From: Epilithonimonas mollis
GTDB taxonomy: Bacteria; Bacteroidota; Bacteroidia; Flavobacteriales; Weeksellaceae
Assembly: GCF_900142325.1 (NCBI RefSeq)
Contig: NZ_FRAM01000002.1
Coordinates: 682,001 to 746,000, forward strand
DNA length: 64,000 nucleotides
Reading direction: 5' to 3'
The position numbers and the translations under genes are program-made. The notes under the pieces were generated by a model. The model saw only the letters and a program-made list of their open reading frames with translations. It was not told the origin of the DNA and made no database searches. This document shows, piece by piece, positions 25,802 to 33,938 of this stretch (position 1 is its first letter; every line of letters starts with the position of its first letter).

Positions 25802-26578
25802 ATGAAAATAATATATTTAATCACTTTTCTTCTTTATAATCTAGGTTTTACTCAGGTTTCGATTTTCGGAAACAATGCAGAAGCTGGAAAAATACTTCAT
25901 CTGAAAGACGCTGATATCTATTATGAAGTTTACGGAAAAGGTGAACCGTTGTTTTTGCTTCACGGAAATGGTGGAAGTATTGATGCTTTTTCGAAGGAAA
26001 TTCCTGAATTGTCTAAGCATTTCAAAGTAATTGCAATGGATACAAGAGCTCAAGGAAAAAGTACAGATATTTCTACAGAACCTTTGACTTACATTAAATT
26101 TGCTGATGATGTCAAAGCTTTGGCAGATGAATTGAAATTGAAAAAAATCAATATTCTCGGCTGGAGTGACGGGGGAAATACAGGGATCGAATTTGCCATC
26201 AAATATCCAAAAATGGCTAATAAAATCATTACAAGCGGAGCCAATGTTTTTCCCAGTGGCGTCGGCGAAAATGAAGTGGAGAATATGAAAAAAGATGCTG
26301 ATAAAATGCGTGCTGAAAACAAACCAGCGCATGATTTCAGATTGCTTCAATTGATGATTGATGAACCCAAAATCACCAAAGAACAACTCAATAAAATCAA
26401 AGCGAAAGTTTTTGTTGTTGCGGGCGAAAATGATTTGATTCTTCGTTCACATACAGAATACATCGCAAAAGAAATCCCGAATTCTAAATTGAAAATCTAC
26501 AAAGGTGCTTCTCACGGTGTTCCTGTTGAAAGAGCAGAAGAATTAAGCAAGGATGTGATTAAGTTTATAAAGAACTAA
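25802..26578 (+). CDS. secreted alpha/beta hydrolase
   Basis: The ATG at 25802 gives a signal peptide (MKIIYLITFLLYNLGFTQ). The hydrolase fold shows LFLLHGNGGS (oxyanion region), the nucleophile elbow GWSDGG with its Ser, an acid in VVAGENDLIL and the His in GASHGVP, which is a complete catalytic triad. The 258-residue length fits simple esterase/lipase-like enzymes. The substrate is unknown. It is downstream of, and possibly co-transcribed with, the regulatory-domain protein. Confidence 0.85.
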   Translation: MKIIYLITFLLYNLGFTQVSIFGNNAEAGKILHLKDADIYYEVYGKGEPLFLLHGNGGSIDAFSKEIPELSKHFKVIAMDTRAQGKSTDISTEPLTYIKFADDVKALADELKLKKINILGWSDGGNTGIEFAIKYPKMANKIITSGANVFPSGVGENEVENMKKDADKMRAENKPAHDFRLLQLMIDEPKITKEQLNKIKAKVFVVAGENDLILRSHTEYIAKEIPNSKLKIYKGASHGVPVERAEELSKDVIKFIKN

Positions 26579-26606
26579 TATTTATTTCATAAAAAACTGA
26601 AACACT

Positions 26607-26674
26607 TCGACTTTGTTCAGTCTGATATTTCTAATACTATGTTTTTGATTGTCAGTCTGAGCGGAGTCGAAGAT
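26607..26674. repeat. REP-like inverted repeat, locus 1
   Basis: The left arm CTTCGACTTTGTTCAGTCTG (26607 onward, 23 nt) and right arm (26652-26674, complement CTTCGACTCCGCTCAGACTG) pair with about five mismatches around a 22-nt loop. The core CTTCGA...CTCAG..TGACA recurs at 49048-49111, 52105-52183 and 52981-53003. It lies between convergent genes and could act as a transcription-end structure. Confidence 0.6.
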
Positions 26675-26688
26675 TTTTAGTAATTAAC

Positions 26689-27549
26689 CTAATCAATCGT
26701 CAGCATTTTCAAAGACCAAAGATTCCCATTATAAATATCCAGATCAACTTTGGAATTGATGCCGTAAACAATTCCGTTTTCTGAGAATTGCCAGAACTGC
26801 CATTCATCATCCGGAGAAGGTGTTGGAACATCATTGTAATTGGCCAGCCAAAGAGGATAATCATCGAATTCGCCCTTTAAATAGTCTTTGTAATAATGAT
26901 AATAAGTGTAGATAATTGGTTTTTCGCCGTACGTGTCTTCCATTATTTTAATCCATACCTTGAGATCGGAAACCAATTGTTCCTTTGTTTTTTTTCTTGG
27001 ATTTTTCTCAATATCAAGAATTGGAGGTAAATCTCCGGATTCTAATTTCGCCACAGAAAGAAAAGAATTCGCCTGCATCACGGGATCTTCATCCGGGCGG
27101 TAAAAATGATAAGCACCACGAATCAGATTATGCTGTTTTGCGGTTTCCCAAAAATGGTCAAAGTTTTTATCCAGTTTTCTGTTTCCCATACTAGCCCGCA
27201 GAACCACAAATTTCAAAGGAATTGTTCTGTTTCCTATGCTCAGGCTGTCCCATTGGATATCCTCTTTCCGCTGATAATGAGAGATGTCGAAGCCGAAAGT
27301 CTGATTAGAATATAGTCCAGTTATTTTTTCAATTCTTGCGGCTTCCGTTTCTGTGTTCGATAGTTTTTTATGTTCGAAGTGCTTTCCAAGATAATAAGTA
27401 AAATAATAATTGATTTTTTGCCTTAGATAATATCCCGTTCCCAGCAAAGAAATACAAAGTATGATCAACAGAATCCAGCGCTTTTTCATAAAAACGACTT
27501 TTCTTTTCTGATGGATTTTTTTCTTTGTACTGAGTTTTACCTTTGCCAT
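26689..27549 (-). CDS. glycoside hydrolase family 25 (lysozyme-like muramidase)
   Basis: The 286-residue protein has a basic N terminus and one membrane helix (about 24-42, WILLIILCISLLGTGYYL), so it is probably anchored with its enzyme domain in the periplasm. The GH25 fold shows TFGFDISHYQ (about 83-92), FVVLRASMG, RGAYHFYRP, LPPILDIEKN with the acidic catalytic region, PIIYTYYHYY and WQFWQFSENG. GH25 enzymes cut the MurNAc-GlcNAc bond of peptidoglycan. It is complete and convergent with the hydrolase. Confidence 0.9.
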   Translation of the reverse strand: MAKVKLSTKKKIHQKRKVVFMKKRWILLIILCISLLGTGYYLRQKINYYFTYYLGKHFEHKKLSNTETEAARIEKITGLYSNQTFGFDISHYQRKEDIQWDSLSIGNRTIPLKFVVLRASMGNRKLDKNFDHFWETAKQHNLIRGAYHFYRPDEDPVMQANSFLSVAKLESGDLPPILDIEKNPRKKTKEQLVSDLKVWIKIMEDTYGEKPIIYTYYHYYKDYLKGEFDDYPLWLANYNDVPTPSPDDEWQFWQFSENGIVYGINSKVDLDIYNGNLWSLKMLTID

Positions 27550-27679
27550 AAGTTTGCAAAAATATTATTTTTCTTCATCGAAGGAAAAGGAAAATTTATT
27601 TTTTTAAATTAAAATGTTTGTGAATTTTTTGGCTTGTTTTATGCTAATATTGTAGAGTAATTTAAAACATTTAAAAAGA

Positions 27680-28060
27680 ATGAAAAAACGAATTTTGTCA
27701 TTAGCAGCAATTGTTTTAGTAACAGTAGTTATGAATGCTCAAACGGTAAAACAAGAAGCTAAAAAAGATGCTAACACTGTAGGAACAGCTGTTAAAAAAG
27801 GTGCCAAAGCAACAGGAGAAGGGGTAAAAGATGCTGCAAAATGGACTGGAAAAACGGCTGAAAAAGGTGCTGAAGCAACTGCCGAAGGTGTAAAGGATGG
27901 TGCTAAATGGACAGGTAAAACCGCTAAAAAAGGAGCAAAAGCTACAAAGAAAGGCGTGAAAGATGCTGCGAAATGGACCGGCAAAACTGCTAAAAAAGGA
28001 GCAGATGCTGTAAGCGATGCTTACAAAGATGTAAAAGACGATATCAAAAAGAAAGATTAA
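27680..28060 (+). CDS. small secreted protein of tandem 22-residue Lys/Ala-rich repeats
   Basis: The signal peptide MKKRILSLAAIVLVTVVMNA precedes about 105 residues made almost wholly of a 22-residue unit close to KKGAKATxxGVKDAAKWTGKTA, present three times plus a partial fourth. The unit reads as an amphipathic helix with a period near 11, similar in character to LEA or apolipoprotein-like repeats. No enzyme motif is present. The DNA is also repeated but has diverged between units. It stands alone, with its own downstream hairpin. The function is unknown; a periplasmic stress or envelope-binding role is speculation. Confidence 0.8.
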   Translation: MKKRILSLAAIVLVTVVMNAQTVKQEAKKDANTVGTAVKKGAKATGEGVKDAAKWTGKTAEKGAEATAEGVKDGAKWTGKTAKKGAKATKKGVKDAAKWTGKTAKKGADAVSDAYKDVKDDIKKKD

Positions 28061-28072
28061 TTCTTATTCTAA

Positions 28073-28103
28073 AAAACAATTTCAGATTCTGAAATTGTTT
28101 TGT
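28073..28103 (+). terminator. intrinsic terminator after repeat protein
   Basis: AAAACAATTTCAG-att-CTGAAATTGTTTT is a perfect 13-bp stem ending in T residues, 12 nt after the stop codon. Confidence 0.85.
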
Positions 28104-28177
28104 AACAAAAGGAAATTAATGTGAACTAACATCAAGTATTATATTAATTAAGTATATTCGCTAAAGAAATTAAAAAA

Positions 28178-28825
28178 ATGAAAAAACTTATTGTATCGTT
28201 TGCGCTTTCTCTTTTGTTTGCGGCAAATGTGATGGCTCAAAACGTTCCGACCGCTAAACAGATTATTGACAACTATATCACAGCACTTGGCGGGAAGCAA
28301 AAGCTGGAATCTGTGAAAACACTTTCTATGAAAAATAACATCAGTGTGATGGGAATGGATATGGAAGGAAAAACTGTCAAAAAGGATAACAAGTTCAAAT
28401 CTACACAGAGCATGATGGGACAGGAAATGGTTCAGATGTTTGATGGCGAGAAAGGTTATGCAAACCAAATGGGGCAGAAAATCGATTTTCCGGCAGATCA
28501 GGTTGCAAAATTGAAAACATCAAAAATTATCGAAGCATTGGGAATGGATCCTGCAAAGATAAAGACTGTCGAGAAAAATCAAATTGACGGAAAAGACTAT
28601 TATGTTTTATCTTCTGATGATTCCAAATCTTATTTTGATGTGAAAACAGGTTTGCTTTCCAAAACCGAAAATGAAAAAGGAAATATGAGCATCACAAAAT
28701 ATGCAGATGTAGAAGGTATCAAGTTCGTGGAGGAAATGACTCTTAATGCAGGCGGACAGGAAATCAAGATCAAAAACTCTGATATCAAGATCAATCAGCC
28801 TGTTTCTGATGACGAATTCAAATAA
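28178..28825 (+). CDS. LolA-like periplasmic protein
   Basis: The 215-residue protein has a clear signal peptide (MKKLIVSFALSLLFAANVMAQ). The sequence AKQIIDNYITALGG (about 26-39) begins the mature part, and the rest is beta-rich with short repeats of Lys-Thr strands (IDGKDYYVLSSDD, SYFDVKTGLLSKTEN, EGIKFVEEMTLNAGGQEIKIK). This resembles the LolA/outer-membrane lipoprotein-sorting fold, but no diagnostic residue fixes that role. Binding of a lipid or hydrophobic ligand is inferred. It stands as a single gene between two hairpins. Confidence 0.65.
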   Translation: MKKLIVSFALSLLFAANVMAQNVPTAKQIIDNYITALGGKQKLESVKTLSMKNNISVMGMDMEGKTVKKDNKFKSTQSMMGQEMVQMFDGEKGYANQMGQKIDFPADQVAKLKTSKIIEALGMDPAKIKTVEKNQIDGKDYYVLSSDDSKSYFDVKTGLLSKTENEKGNMSITKYADVEGIKFVEEMTLNAGGQEIKIKNSDIKINQPVSDDEFK

Positions 28826-28848
28826 AGTTTGAAATTATATTTATACCA

Positions 28849-28882
28849 ATAAAATAATCCGGATATATCCGGATTATTTTAT
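28849..28882. terminator. bidirectional terminator (perfect palindrome)
   Basis: A perfect 34-nt palindrome centred on GGATATATCC (half: ATAAAATAATCCGGATA) lies in the 60 nt between convergent genes. It is flanked by A and T runs on both sides, so it can end transcription from both directions. Confidence 0.85.
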
Positions 28883-28885
28883 TTT

Positions 28886-29470
28886 CTAGGAATTGTATTC
28901 TTTTTCCCATTCTTCTGCGGCCTCACAAAGTGTCTGGTAAAATGCTTCACCATATTTGCGGATGAGAGGTTCTTTCAGAAACTGGTAGATTCTTACTTGC
29001 AGCTCAGAACCCAATGTGCAGGCATCTTTGCATATATCCCACTCGTGGTAATTGAGTGCTGTAAAGGTTTTGTAGTCGTTCACGCGAATAGGGTAGAGAT
29101 GGCAGGAGATTGGTTTTTTCCAGTCAACAGCACCATCTTCGTAGGCTTTTTCAATGCCGCATTTTGTAGTTCCTTTTTCGTCAAAAATCACATAAGCACA
29201 CTCGCTTCCGTTGACCAGAGTTGTGACATATCCGCCGTCATAAGGGTCGATAACCCAGGTTCCCTGTTCTTCAATGGCTTTTACACCTTCCGGTCGCAGA
29301 TAAGGTTTTACTTTTTGGAAAATATCATCCAGAACGGGCAATTCTTCTTTGTCCAGCGGAGCGCCTGTATCACCGTCTACGCAGCATACACCTTTACATT
29401 TTGTAAGGTTGCAGACAAAGCTTTCTGCAAATATATCTTCTGAAATCAGTTTATCATCAATCTGGATCAT
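28886..29470 (-). CDS. DUF3109 family protein (cysteine-rich, YkgJ-like)
   Basis: The 194-residue protein has eight or more cysteines, with the N-terminal cluster CNLTKCKGVCCVDGDTGAPL (about 18-37) and later CAYV, CGIEK, SCHLYPIRV, DICKDAC and LCEAAEEW. That pattern is typical of DUF3109, which is related to YkgJ/Fe-S or zinc cluster proteins. The function is unknown. It lies 22 nt downstream of the membrane protein gene on the same strand and is convergent with the LolA-like gene. Confidence 0.85.
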   Translation of the reverse strand: MIQIDDKLISEDIFAESFVCNLTKCKGVCCVDGDTGAPLDKEELPVLDDIFQKVKPYLRPEGVKAIEEQGTWVIDPYDGGYVTTLVNGSECAYVIFDEKGTTKCGIEKAYEDGAVDWKKPISCHLYPIRVNDYKTFTALNYHEWDICKDACTLGSELQVRIYQFLKEPLIRKYGEAFYQTLCEAAEEWEKEYNS

Positions 29471-29492
29471 TCGGCATCTAGGTTTTTAAAAT

Positions 29493-30392
29493 TTATGCAA
29501 AAGTAATTATTTTAAATATGGCAAGAGTAAAGACGATCACCCAAAGTCCGATTTCCTGCATCCAGTATTTCGGGAGAAAACGCAGCATACGACTGATAAT
29601 GATGCTTGAAGGTAAAGCAAGAAGTAAAAGATATTCATAATCCGTTCCCATGTAAAATATAATGGTAATCAGTTGTGCAAGGGAAAATATCAGGACAAAA
29701 GTATATTTGTATCGGCTGATCGGGCTTTTTTCATTGTAATGTTTGAAATGGTCTGATATGGAAAATATCAGCATAAGAGCTATTGGAATCAGAATATATA
29801 AAGGATAGTAGGAGTCCATGATTTCAAATTTCCCGTTAAAGGGTAAGTAAGTCCTGTCCCAGGTGGTGTAATGAATGAGATACATTAATCCGAAATAAGA
29901 TAGTAAAATCAATAAAACCCCAAAAATCAGTCTGAAGATATTGAGCCCGATTCTTCCTGATGTCCCGATAATATGGAAAATCACAAAAACACCCATCGGC
30001 CAGCTTGGCGGAAAAACCAGATAATTGAAAGCCAGAATGGAACCGACCAAAACAAAGGCACTTTTCCGTAGATAGTCATCCTGACTGGTGAGAATCAATA
30101 ATATAATGGCACTTGTAACAAAAGTAATAGCCAAGCCTCTGTCCAGGTTTCCGGAATAAAAACAAATCACAAAAGCGGTATAGAGAAAAAGGGGAAGATG
30201 CGAAAACTGGTTCAGAGCAATTTTGTTGAATAAAAAATATCCCAGGCTGATTCCCAAGAAAGTAATGCTTGTGGAAAAGTAATCTATGTTTCTGAAATCT
30301 AAAAGATTAAGTGATAGAAATATCAGGAACAAGATGCCGATGTAAACCGGAACAGAAAAAATATTGCTTTCTTTAGAAAGTAATCGAAACAT
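29493..30392 (-). CDS. polytopic membrane protein (DUF6427-like)
   Basis: The 299-residue protein is strongly hydrophobic, with about eight to ten predicted membrane helices and short loops. Its N terminus MFRLLSKESNIFSVPVYIG and central YLVFPPSWPMGVFVIFHIIGT remind me of the flavobacterial DUF6427 family; that family name is from memory. There are no catalytic or transport motifs. It is divergent from the small DUF6341-like gene (42 nt) and upstream of the DUF3109 gene, forming a small conserved-looking cluster. Confidence 0.7.
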   Translation of the reverse strand: MFRLLSKESNIFSVPVYIGILFLIFLSLNLLDFRNIDYFSTSITFLGISLGYFLFNKIALNQFSHLPLFLYTAFVICFYSGNLDRGLAITFVTSAIILLILTSQDDYLRKSAFVLVGSILAFNYLVFPPSWPMGVFVIFHIIGTSGRIGLNIFRLIFGVLLILLSYFGLMYLIHYTTWDRTYLPFNGKFEIMDSYYPLYILIPIALMLIFSISDHFKHYNEKSPISRYKYTFVLIFSLAQLITIIFYMGTDYEYLLLLALPSSIIISRMLRFLPKYWMQEIGLWVIVFTLAIFKIITFA

Positions 30393-30434
30393 TTTTTATA
30401 AATTTGTGCAAAGTTAATTTAAAAAAAGAAAAAG

Positions 30435-30668
30435 ATGACATCTTTCTGGTTAGCATTGAGCGCAGCTTTCAAATGGTCTTTCGGTTTTTTTGACCTTGCA
30501 GGTAATGTTCTTAATTGGATTCTGTTCCTTGTAGCTGCAGGTTTTTTCTGCTATTGGTGCTACATTTTGGTAGTGACTTTAGGAGCTCAAAAGGACGAAG
30601 ATTATTTTTCGCCAACAGAAGGCAAACATCCATACTACGATCCAAAGATCTACAAAAACGAAGGTTAA
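30435..30668 (+). CDS. small membrane protein (DUF6341-like)
   Basis: The 77-residue protein has an N-terminal amphipathic segment and one long membrane helix (about 25-49, LNWILFLVAAGFFCYWCYILVV). A soluble tail with GKHPYYDPKIYKNEG follows. It resembles the short DUF6341 proteins found beside DUF6427 genes in flavobacteria. The function is unknown. It has its own downstream terminator. Confidence 0.72.
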   Translation: MTSFWLALSAAFKWSFGFFDLAGNVLNWILFLVAAGFFCYWCYILVVTLGAQKDEDYFSPTEGKHPYYDPKIYKNEG

Positions 30669-30690
30669 ATAAATTGATTATATTTAATAA

Positions 30691-30728
30691 AAAACCCGTC
30701 TTGTTATAAAACGAGACGGGTTCTTTTA
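30691..30728. terminator. intrinsic terminator between convergent genes
   Basis: AACCCGTC pairs with GACGGGTT, with extra GTT/AAC pairing inside, and A and T runs lie on both sides. It serves the small membrane protein gene and possibly the convergent uspA-like gene. Confidence 0.8.
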
Positions 30729-30747
30729 TTTTTATGATATACAATTC

Positions 30748-31197
30748 TTATTCATCATGACAAGGAACCACCAAAACAGGAATTTTGGATTTTCTGGTGA
30801 TTTCTTTTGTAAGGCTTCCGATGAAAACATCATAAACACCGCTTCTGCCATGTGATCCGACAACAATATAATCTGCGTCTTTTTCTTCAGCAAACTCCAG
30901 GATTGTATCGCCTGCAATTCCTTGCTTCAGAATATGACTACAGTTCACGCCCTGAGAAATAACGCGCTGTTCTAATTTATTAAGTTCTTTTAGTTCGAAT
31001 TTGATTTCATTTTCTTCCACTTCCGGAAAGTACTGAAAACCTATATCGCCAATCACAAATCCTATATCAGTAGCGGCTACATGAATCAAGGCAATTTCAG
31101 CATTGACATCTTTCGCAAAACCAACAGCAAAGTCTACAAGTTTATCAGAACTGTCGGAAAAATCTACAGGTAAAATAATTTTTTTCATAATAGACAT
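30748..31197 (-). CDS. universal stress protein (UspA family)
   Basis: This is a single Usp domain of about 149 residues: KKIILPVDFSDSSDKLVDFA at the start, and the ATP-binding pattern GSHGRSGVYDVFIGS (G-x2-G-x9-G-S) at about 115-129, followed by SKIPVLVVP. It is therefore of the ATP-binding class. The start could be the first Met or the Met three codons later (MKKII). It is monocistronic. It probably responds to stress or growth arrest; nothing in the sequence shows which. Confidence 0.9.
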   Translation of the reverse strand: MSIMKKIILPVDFSDSSDKLVDFAVGFAKDVNAEIALIHVAATDIGFVIGDIGFQYFPEVEENEIKFELKELNKLEQRVISQGVNCSHILKQGIAGDTILEFAEEKDADYIVVGSHGRSGVYDVFIGSLTKEITRKSKIPVLVVPCHDE

Positions 31198-31312
31198 TTA
31201 TTATATTTTTGAAGCAAAAATTCAGCCATTAGCGAAGTTATAATAAAAACTTGATAATAATCAACTTTTAATTTTAAATATGTATTAATAACAATTTATA
31301 AGTCCTAAAACG

Positions 31313-31921
31313 TTACTGTATTTTCAGACTGAATAGCTTTATGTCTTCCAAAAAGGCTTCCAGAAAATCATTTTCAGACACCCTGTCCACACCTTTTGGC
31401 GTTCCTGTAAAAATAAGATCACCGACTCTCAGCGTAAAATATTGAGAAACAAACGCAATAATATCATTAAAGCTGAAAATCATGTCTTTTGTATTCCCAC
31501 TCTGGACTTGTTCATTATTCTTTGTTAATGAAAAATTCAGATTCTGCAAATCATAATTCGCTTTTGATACGAAATCCGAAATGACTGCAGAACCGTCAAA
31601 ACCTTTTGCCAATTCCCAGGGCAGACCTTTGTTCTTGAGCTTGGTCTGAAGATCCCGTGCAGTAAAATCAATTCCGAGACCGATCTCATCATAATGTTTT
31701 CCTGCATTTTCCTTTTGGATGTATTTTCCTCCTTTTGATATTTTTAATACCACTTCCAGCTCATAATGAACATCGTCTGAAAAGTTGGGAATATAAAAAT
31801 CAGAACCTTTTTTCAGGACAGCTGTATCAGGCTTCATAAAGATGACCGGATCTTCCGGAACTTCATTTCCTAATTCTTTGGCATGTTCGCTATAATTTCT
31901 TCCTATGCAGATGATTTTCAT
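31313..31921 (-). CDS. fumarylacetoacetate hydrolase family protein
   Basis: The 202-residue single-domain FAH protein shows IGRNYSEHAKELGN (about 6-19), IFMKPDTAV, the metal-binding HYELEVVLKI (two Glu, about 67-76) and GIDFTARDLQ (Asp, about 98-107), SGNTKDMIFS and FTGTPKGV. This short form includes acylpyruvases and oxaloacetate tautomerases; the exact substrate is not decidable. It is 12 nt after the DUF486 gene on the same strand, in a run of three closely spaced minus-strand genes. Confidence 0.9.
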   Translation of the reverse strand: MKIICIGRNYSEHAKELGNEVPEDPVIFMKPDTAVLKKGSDFYIPNFSDDVHYELEVVLKISKGGKYIQKENAGKHYDEIGLGIDFTARDLQTKLKNKGLPWELAKGFDGSAVISDFVSKANYDLQNLNFSLTKNNEQVQSGNTKDMIFSFNDIIAFVSQYFTLRVGDLIFTGTPKGVDRVSENDFLEAFLEDIKLFSLKIQ

Positions 31922-31933
31922 ATGGATAATTGA

Positions 31934-32305
31934 TTATTTTTTAAAAATAAAATAAACGGCTAGGATCAAGAAAACAAACCCGATCAGATGATTAATCCGG
32001 AAGCTTTCTTCCTTGAAAAATACGATGGTAAAAATTGTGAAAACCGTTAGCGTAATCACTTCCTGCATTACTTTCAGTTGCCAGAGGTTGAATGGGCCGC
32101 CATTTTCTTTGAAGCCTATACGATTGGCCGGAACCTGAAAACAGTATTCGAAAAAAGCAATTCCCCAGCTGATGAAAATGACAGAAACCAATCCGAGATT
32201 GTGAAACCAGTCCATTTGCTTGAATTTCAAATGGCCGTACCAGGCCAATGTCATAAATATATTAGAAACGACCAGTAAAGTCACTGTCAATACTATTTTG
32301 CTCAT
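31934..32305 (-). CDS. DUF486/DMT-like small membrane protein
   Basis: The 123-residue protein has four membrane helices (about 5-24, 35-55, 70-97 and 103-121). The block ISWGIAFFEYCFQVPANRIG (about 45-64) is characteristic of DUF486, a small DMT-superfamily relative. The substrate and function are unknown. It sits 11 nt after the exonuclease gene and 12 nt before the FAH gene, so the three are probably co-transcribed. Confidence 0.88.
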   Translation of the reverse strand: MSKIVLTVTLLVVSNIFMTLAWYGHLKFKQMDWFHNLGLVSVIFISWGIAFFEYCFQVPANRIGFKENGGPFNLWQLKVMQEVITLTVFTIFTIVFFKEESFRINHLIGFVFLILAVYFIFKK

Positions 32306-32316
32306 AATTTGTGATG

Positions 32317-33081
32317 TTAAAATCTTGACTTTAGTTGGATCTTTGTGAAGATTTTCTTGGTGTATAATGGGAAATCAGCACTTTGAAGCCAGCCGTAATA
32401 TCCCAAATCTTTTTGGAAAACATCTTTCACTTTCTGGCCTTTATATTTTCCAAAAGCAAAAATTTCCTGGTTATTATCGTCAAAATGGATCATCCCGGCA
32501 AGATCAGCAAACTTATTCTGAGTAGAAAAGTCGCTCAGCTCGGCAATCTCATTCGGGACATCCTCATATTTTTCCACCTGCGCATCCAGAACTTCGAAAG
32601 TTGCCATCACATCTGCTTCTGCAGAATGGGCATTCTCCAAAGTTTTTCCGCAATAAAACTGATAAGCCGCACCAAGATTTCTAGGTTCCTTTTTGAAAAA
32701 AATGGTTTGTGCATCTACGAATCTGTGTTTGCTGAGGTCAAAATCCACGTCGGCTCTGAGCATTTCTTCTGCCAAAACGGGAATATCAAAACGATTGGAA
32801 TTGAATCCGCCCAGGTCAGAATCTTTTATCATTTCCATCACTTTCGGAGCAATCTCACGAAAAGTCGGCGAGTCTGCAACATCCTTATCATAGATCCCGT
32901 GGATCGCAGAAGATTCTGTCGGAATCGGCATTTCAGGATTCACTTTCCATGTTTTGCTTTCTCTGGATCCGTCAGGAAACACTTTCAGAATACAGATTTC
33001 TACGATCCTGTCTTTTCCGATGTTGGTCCCTGTAGTTTCCAGGTCGAATATGCAAAGCGGCTTATATAGTTTTAAATTCAT
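32317..33081 (-). CDS. 3'-5' exonuclease (DEDDh, DnaQ-like)
   Basis: The 254-residue protein has Exo I LCIFDLETTGTNIGKDRIVEI (Asp/Glu pair at about 14-16), Exo II with GFNSNRFDIPVLAEEM (about 92-107) and Exo III AHSAEADVMATFEVL (His and Asp at about 151-157), a full DEDDh set. The C-terminal about 60 residues (IFAFGKYKGQKVKDVF ... DFPLYTKKIF) form an extra small domain seen in Bacteroidota homologues. It may act as a proofreading-like or repair nuclease; the epsilon role is not proven. Confidence 0.9.
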   Translation of the reverse strand: MNLKLYKPLCIFDLETTGTNIGKDRIVEICILKVFPDGSRESKTWKVNPEMPIPTESSAIHGIYDKDVADSPTFREIAPKVMEMIKDSDLGGFNSNRFDIPVLAEEMLRADVDFDLSKHRFVDAQTIFFKKEPRNLGAAYQFYCGKTLENAHSAEADVMATFEVLDAQVEKYEDVPNEIAELSDFSTQNKFADLAGMIHFDDNNQEIFAFGKYKGQKVKDVFQKDLGYYGWLQSADFPLYTKKIFTKIQLKSRF

Positions 33082-33175
33082 TTTTTATAGTTGTAAATTA
33101 TTAGTTATGGATTATTAATGAAGAGTGAATAATTAAGTATTGTGATTGTTTTTTCATATCACTAATAATTCATAA

Positions 33176-33889
33176 TTATTTAAGTTGTTTTTGAAACATA
33201 AGTGAGATCAGAATATAGTAGATGATTACTAAAGGAATTCCCACTGTTTTGAAAATCAATAAAATAAAGATCCCGCCGATTAATAAAACTAATTTTGGAT
33301 AATTATCTTTTAATTGTTTTGATTTGAATTTCATGGCGATCATTTTGATCGGAGAGATCAGTAACCAGGAAGAAAGTGCTGTGAAAACCAACAGATAAAT
33401 TTTATTGTCAAGGAGAAAGCCGAATGTGCCGGTTTCCTTAAAAGCATAGAAAAATCCGAAGATCAAAATGGTGTTACTTGGCGTGTTCAAGCCTTTGAAG
33501 TAGTATTTCTGATCGTCGTCCAAATTGAAAATTGCCAATCTGAGACAGGAAAAAAGTGTAATCACAAAACCGAAATATTTAATTTCAAGAGGTAATTCTG
33601 ATCCAAAAAGCTGCTTACCAAAAGGTTCAAGCATTTTCATCATCGCAACACCCGGTAAAAATCCGAAACTTACCATGTCTGCCAAAGAATCCAGTTGTCC
33701 GCCAAGATTGCTGCTGGATCTAAGAGCACGTGCGACGAAACCATCAAAAAAATCGAGGATCAAAGACATGATAATGCAAATCGCAGTAGTCTGATAATCG
33801 CCTGAAAGCAAATGAACAACTCCAACACAACCGGAAAAAAGATTGCCCAAAGTCAACGCGTTGGCGAGATTATTTTTTATGAAATTCAT
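33176..33889 (-). CDS. pssA: CDP-diacylglycerol--serine O-phosphatidyltransferase
   Basis: PssA makes phosphatidylserine, the precursor of phosphatidylethanolamine, from CDP-diacylglycerol and serine at the inner membrane. The 237-residue protein has the CDP-alcohol transferase motif DGFVAR...GGQLDSLADMVSFG (about 49-76; D-G-x2-A-R-x8-G-x3-D-x3-D) and about seven membrane helices. The start is at MNFIKNNLANALTLGNLFSG. It is divergent from the sulfatase gene by 49 nt. Confidence 0.93.
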   Translation of the reverse strand: MNFIKNNLANALTLGNLFSGCVGVVHLLSGDYQTTAICIIMSLILDFFDGFVARALRSSSNLGGQLDSLADMVSFGFLPGVAMMKMLEPFGKQLFGSELPLEIKYFGFVITLFSCLRLAIFNLDDDQKYYFKGLNTPSNTILIFGFFYAFKETGTFGFLLDNKIYLLVFTALSSWLLISPIKMIAMKFKSKQLKDNYPKLVLLIGGIFILLIFKTVGIPLVIIYYILISLMFQKQLK

Positions 33890-33938
33890 AACACAAAAAT
33901 AGTAAAAACTAATACAAGGAAAAGTTTAATTTTGCAAA

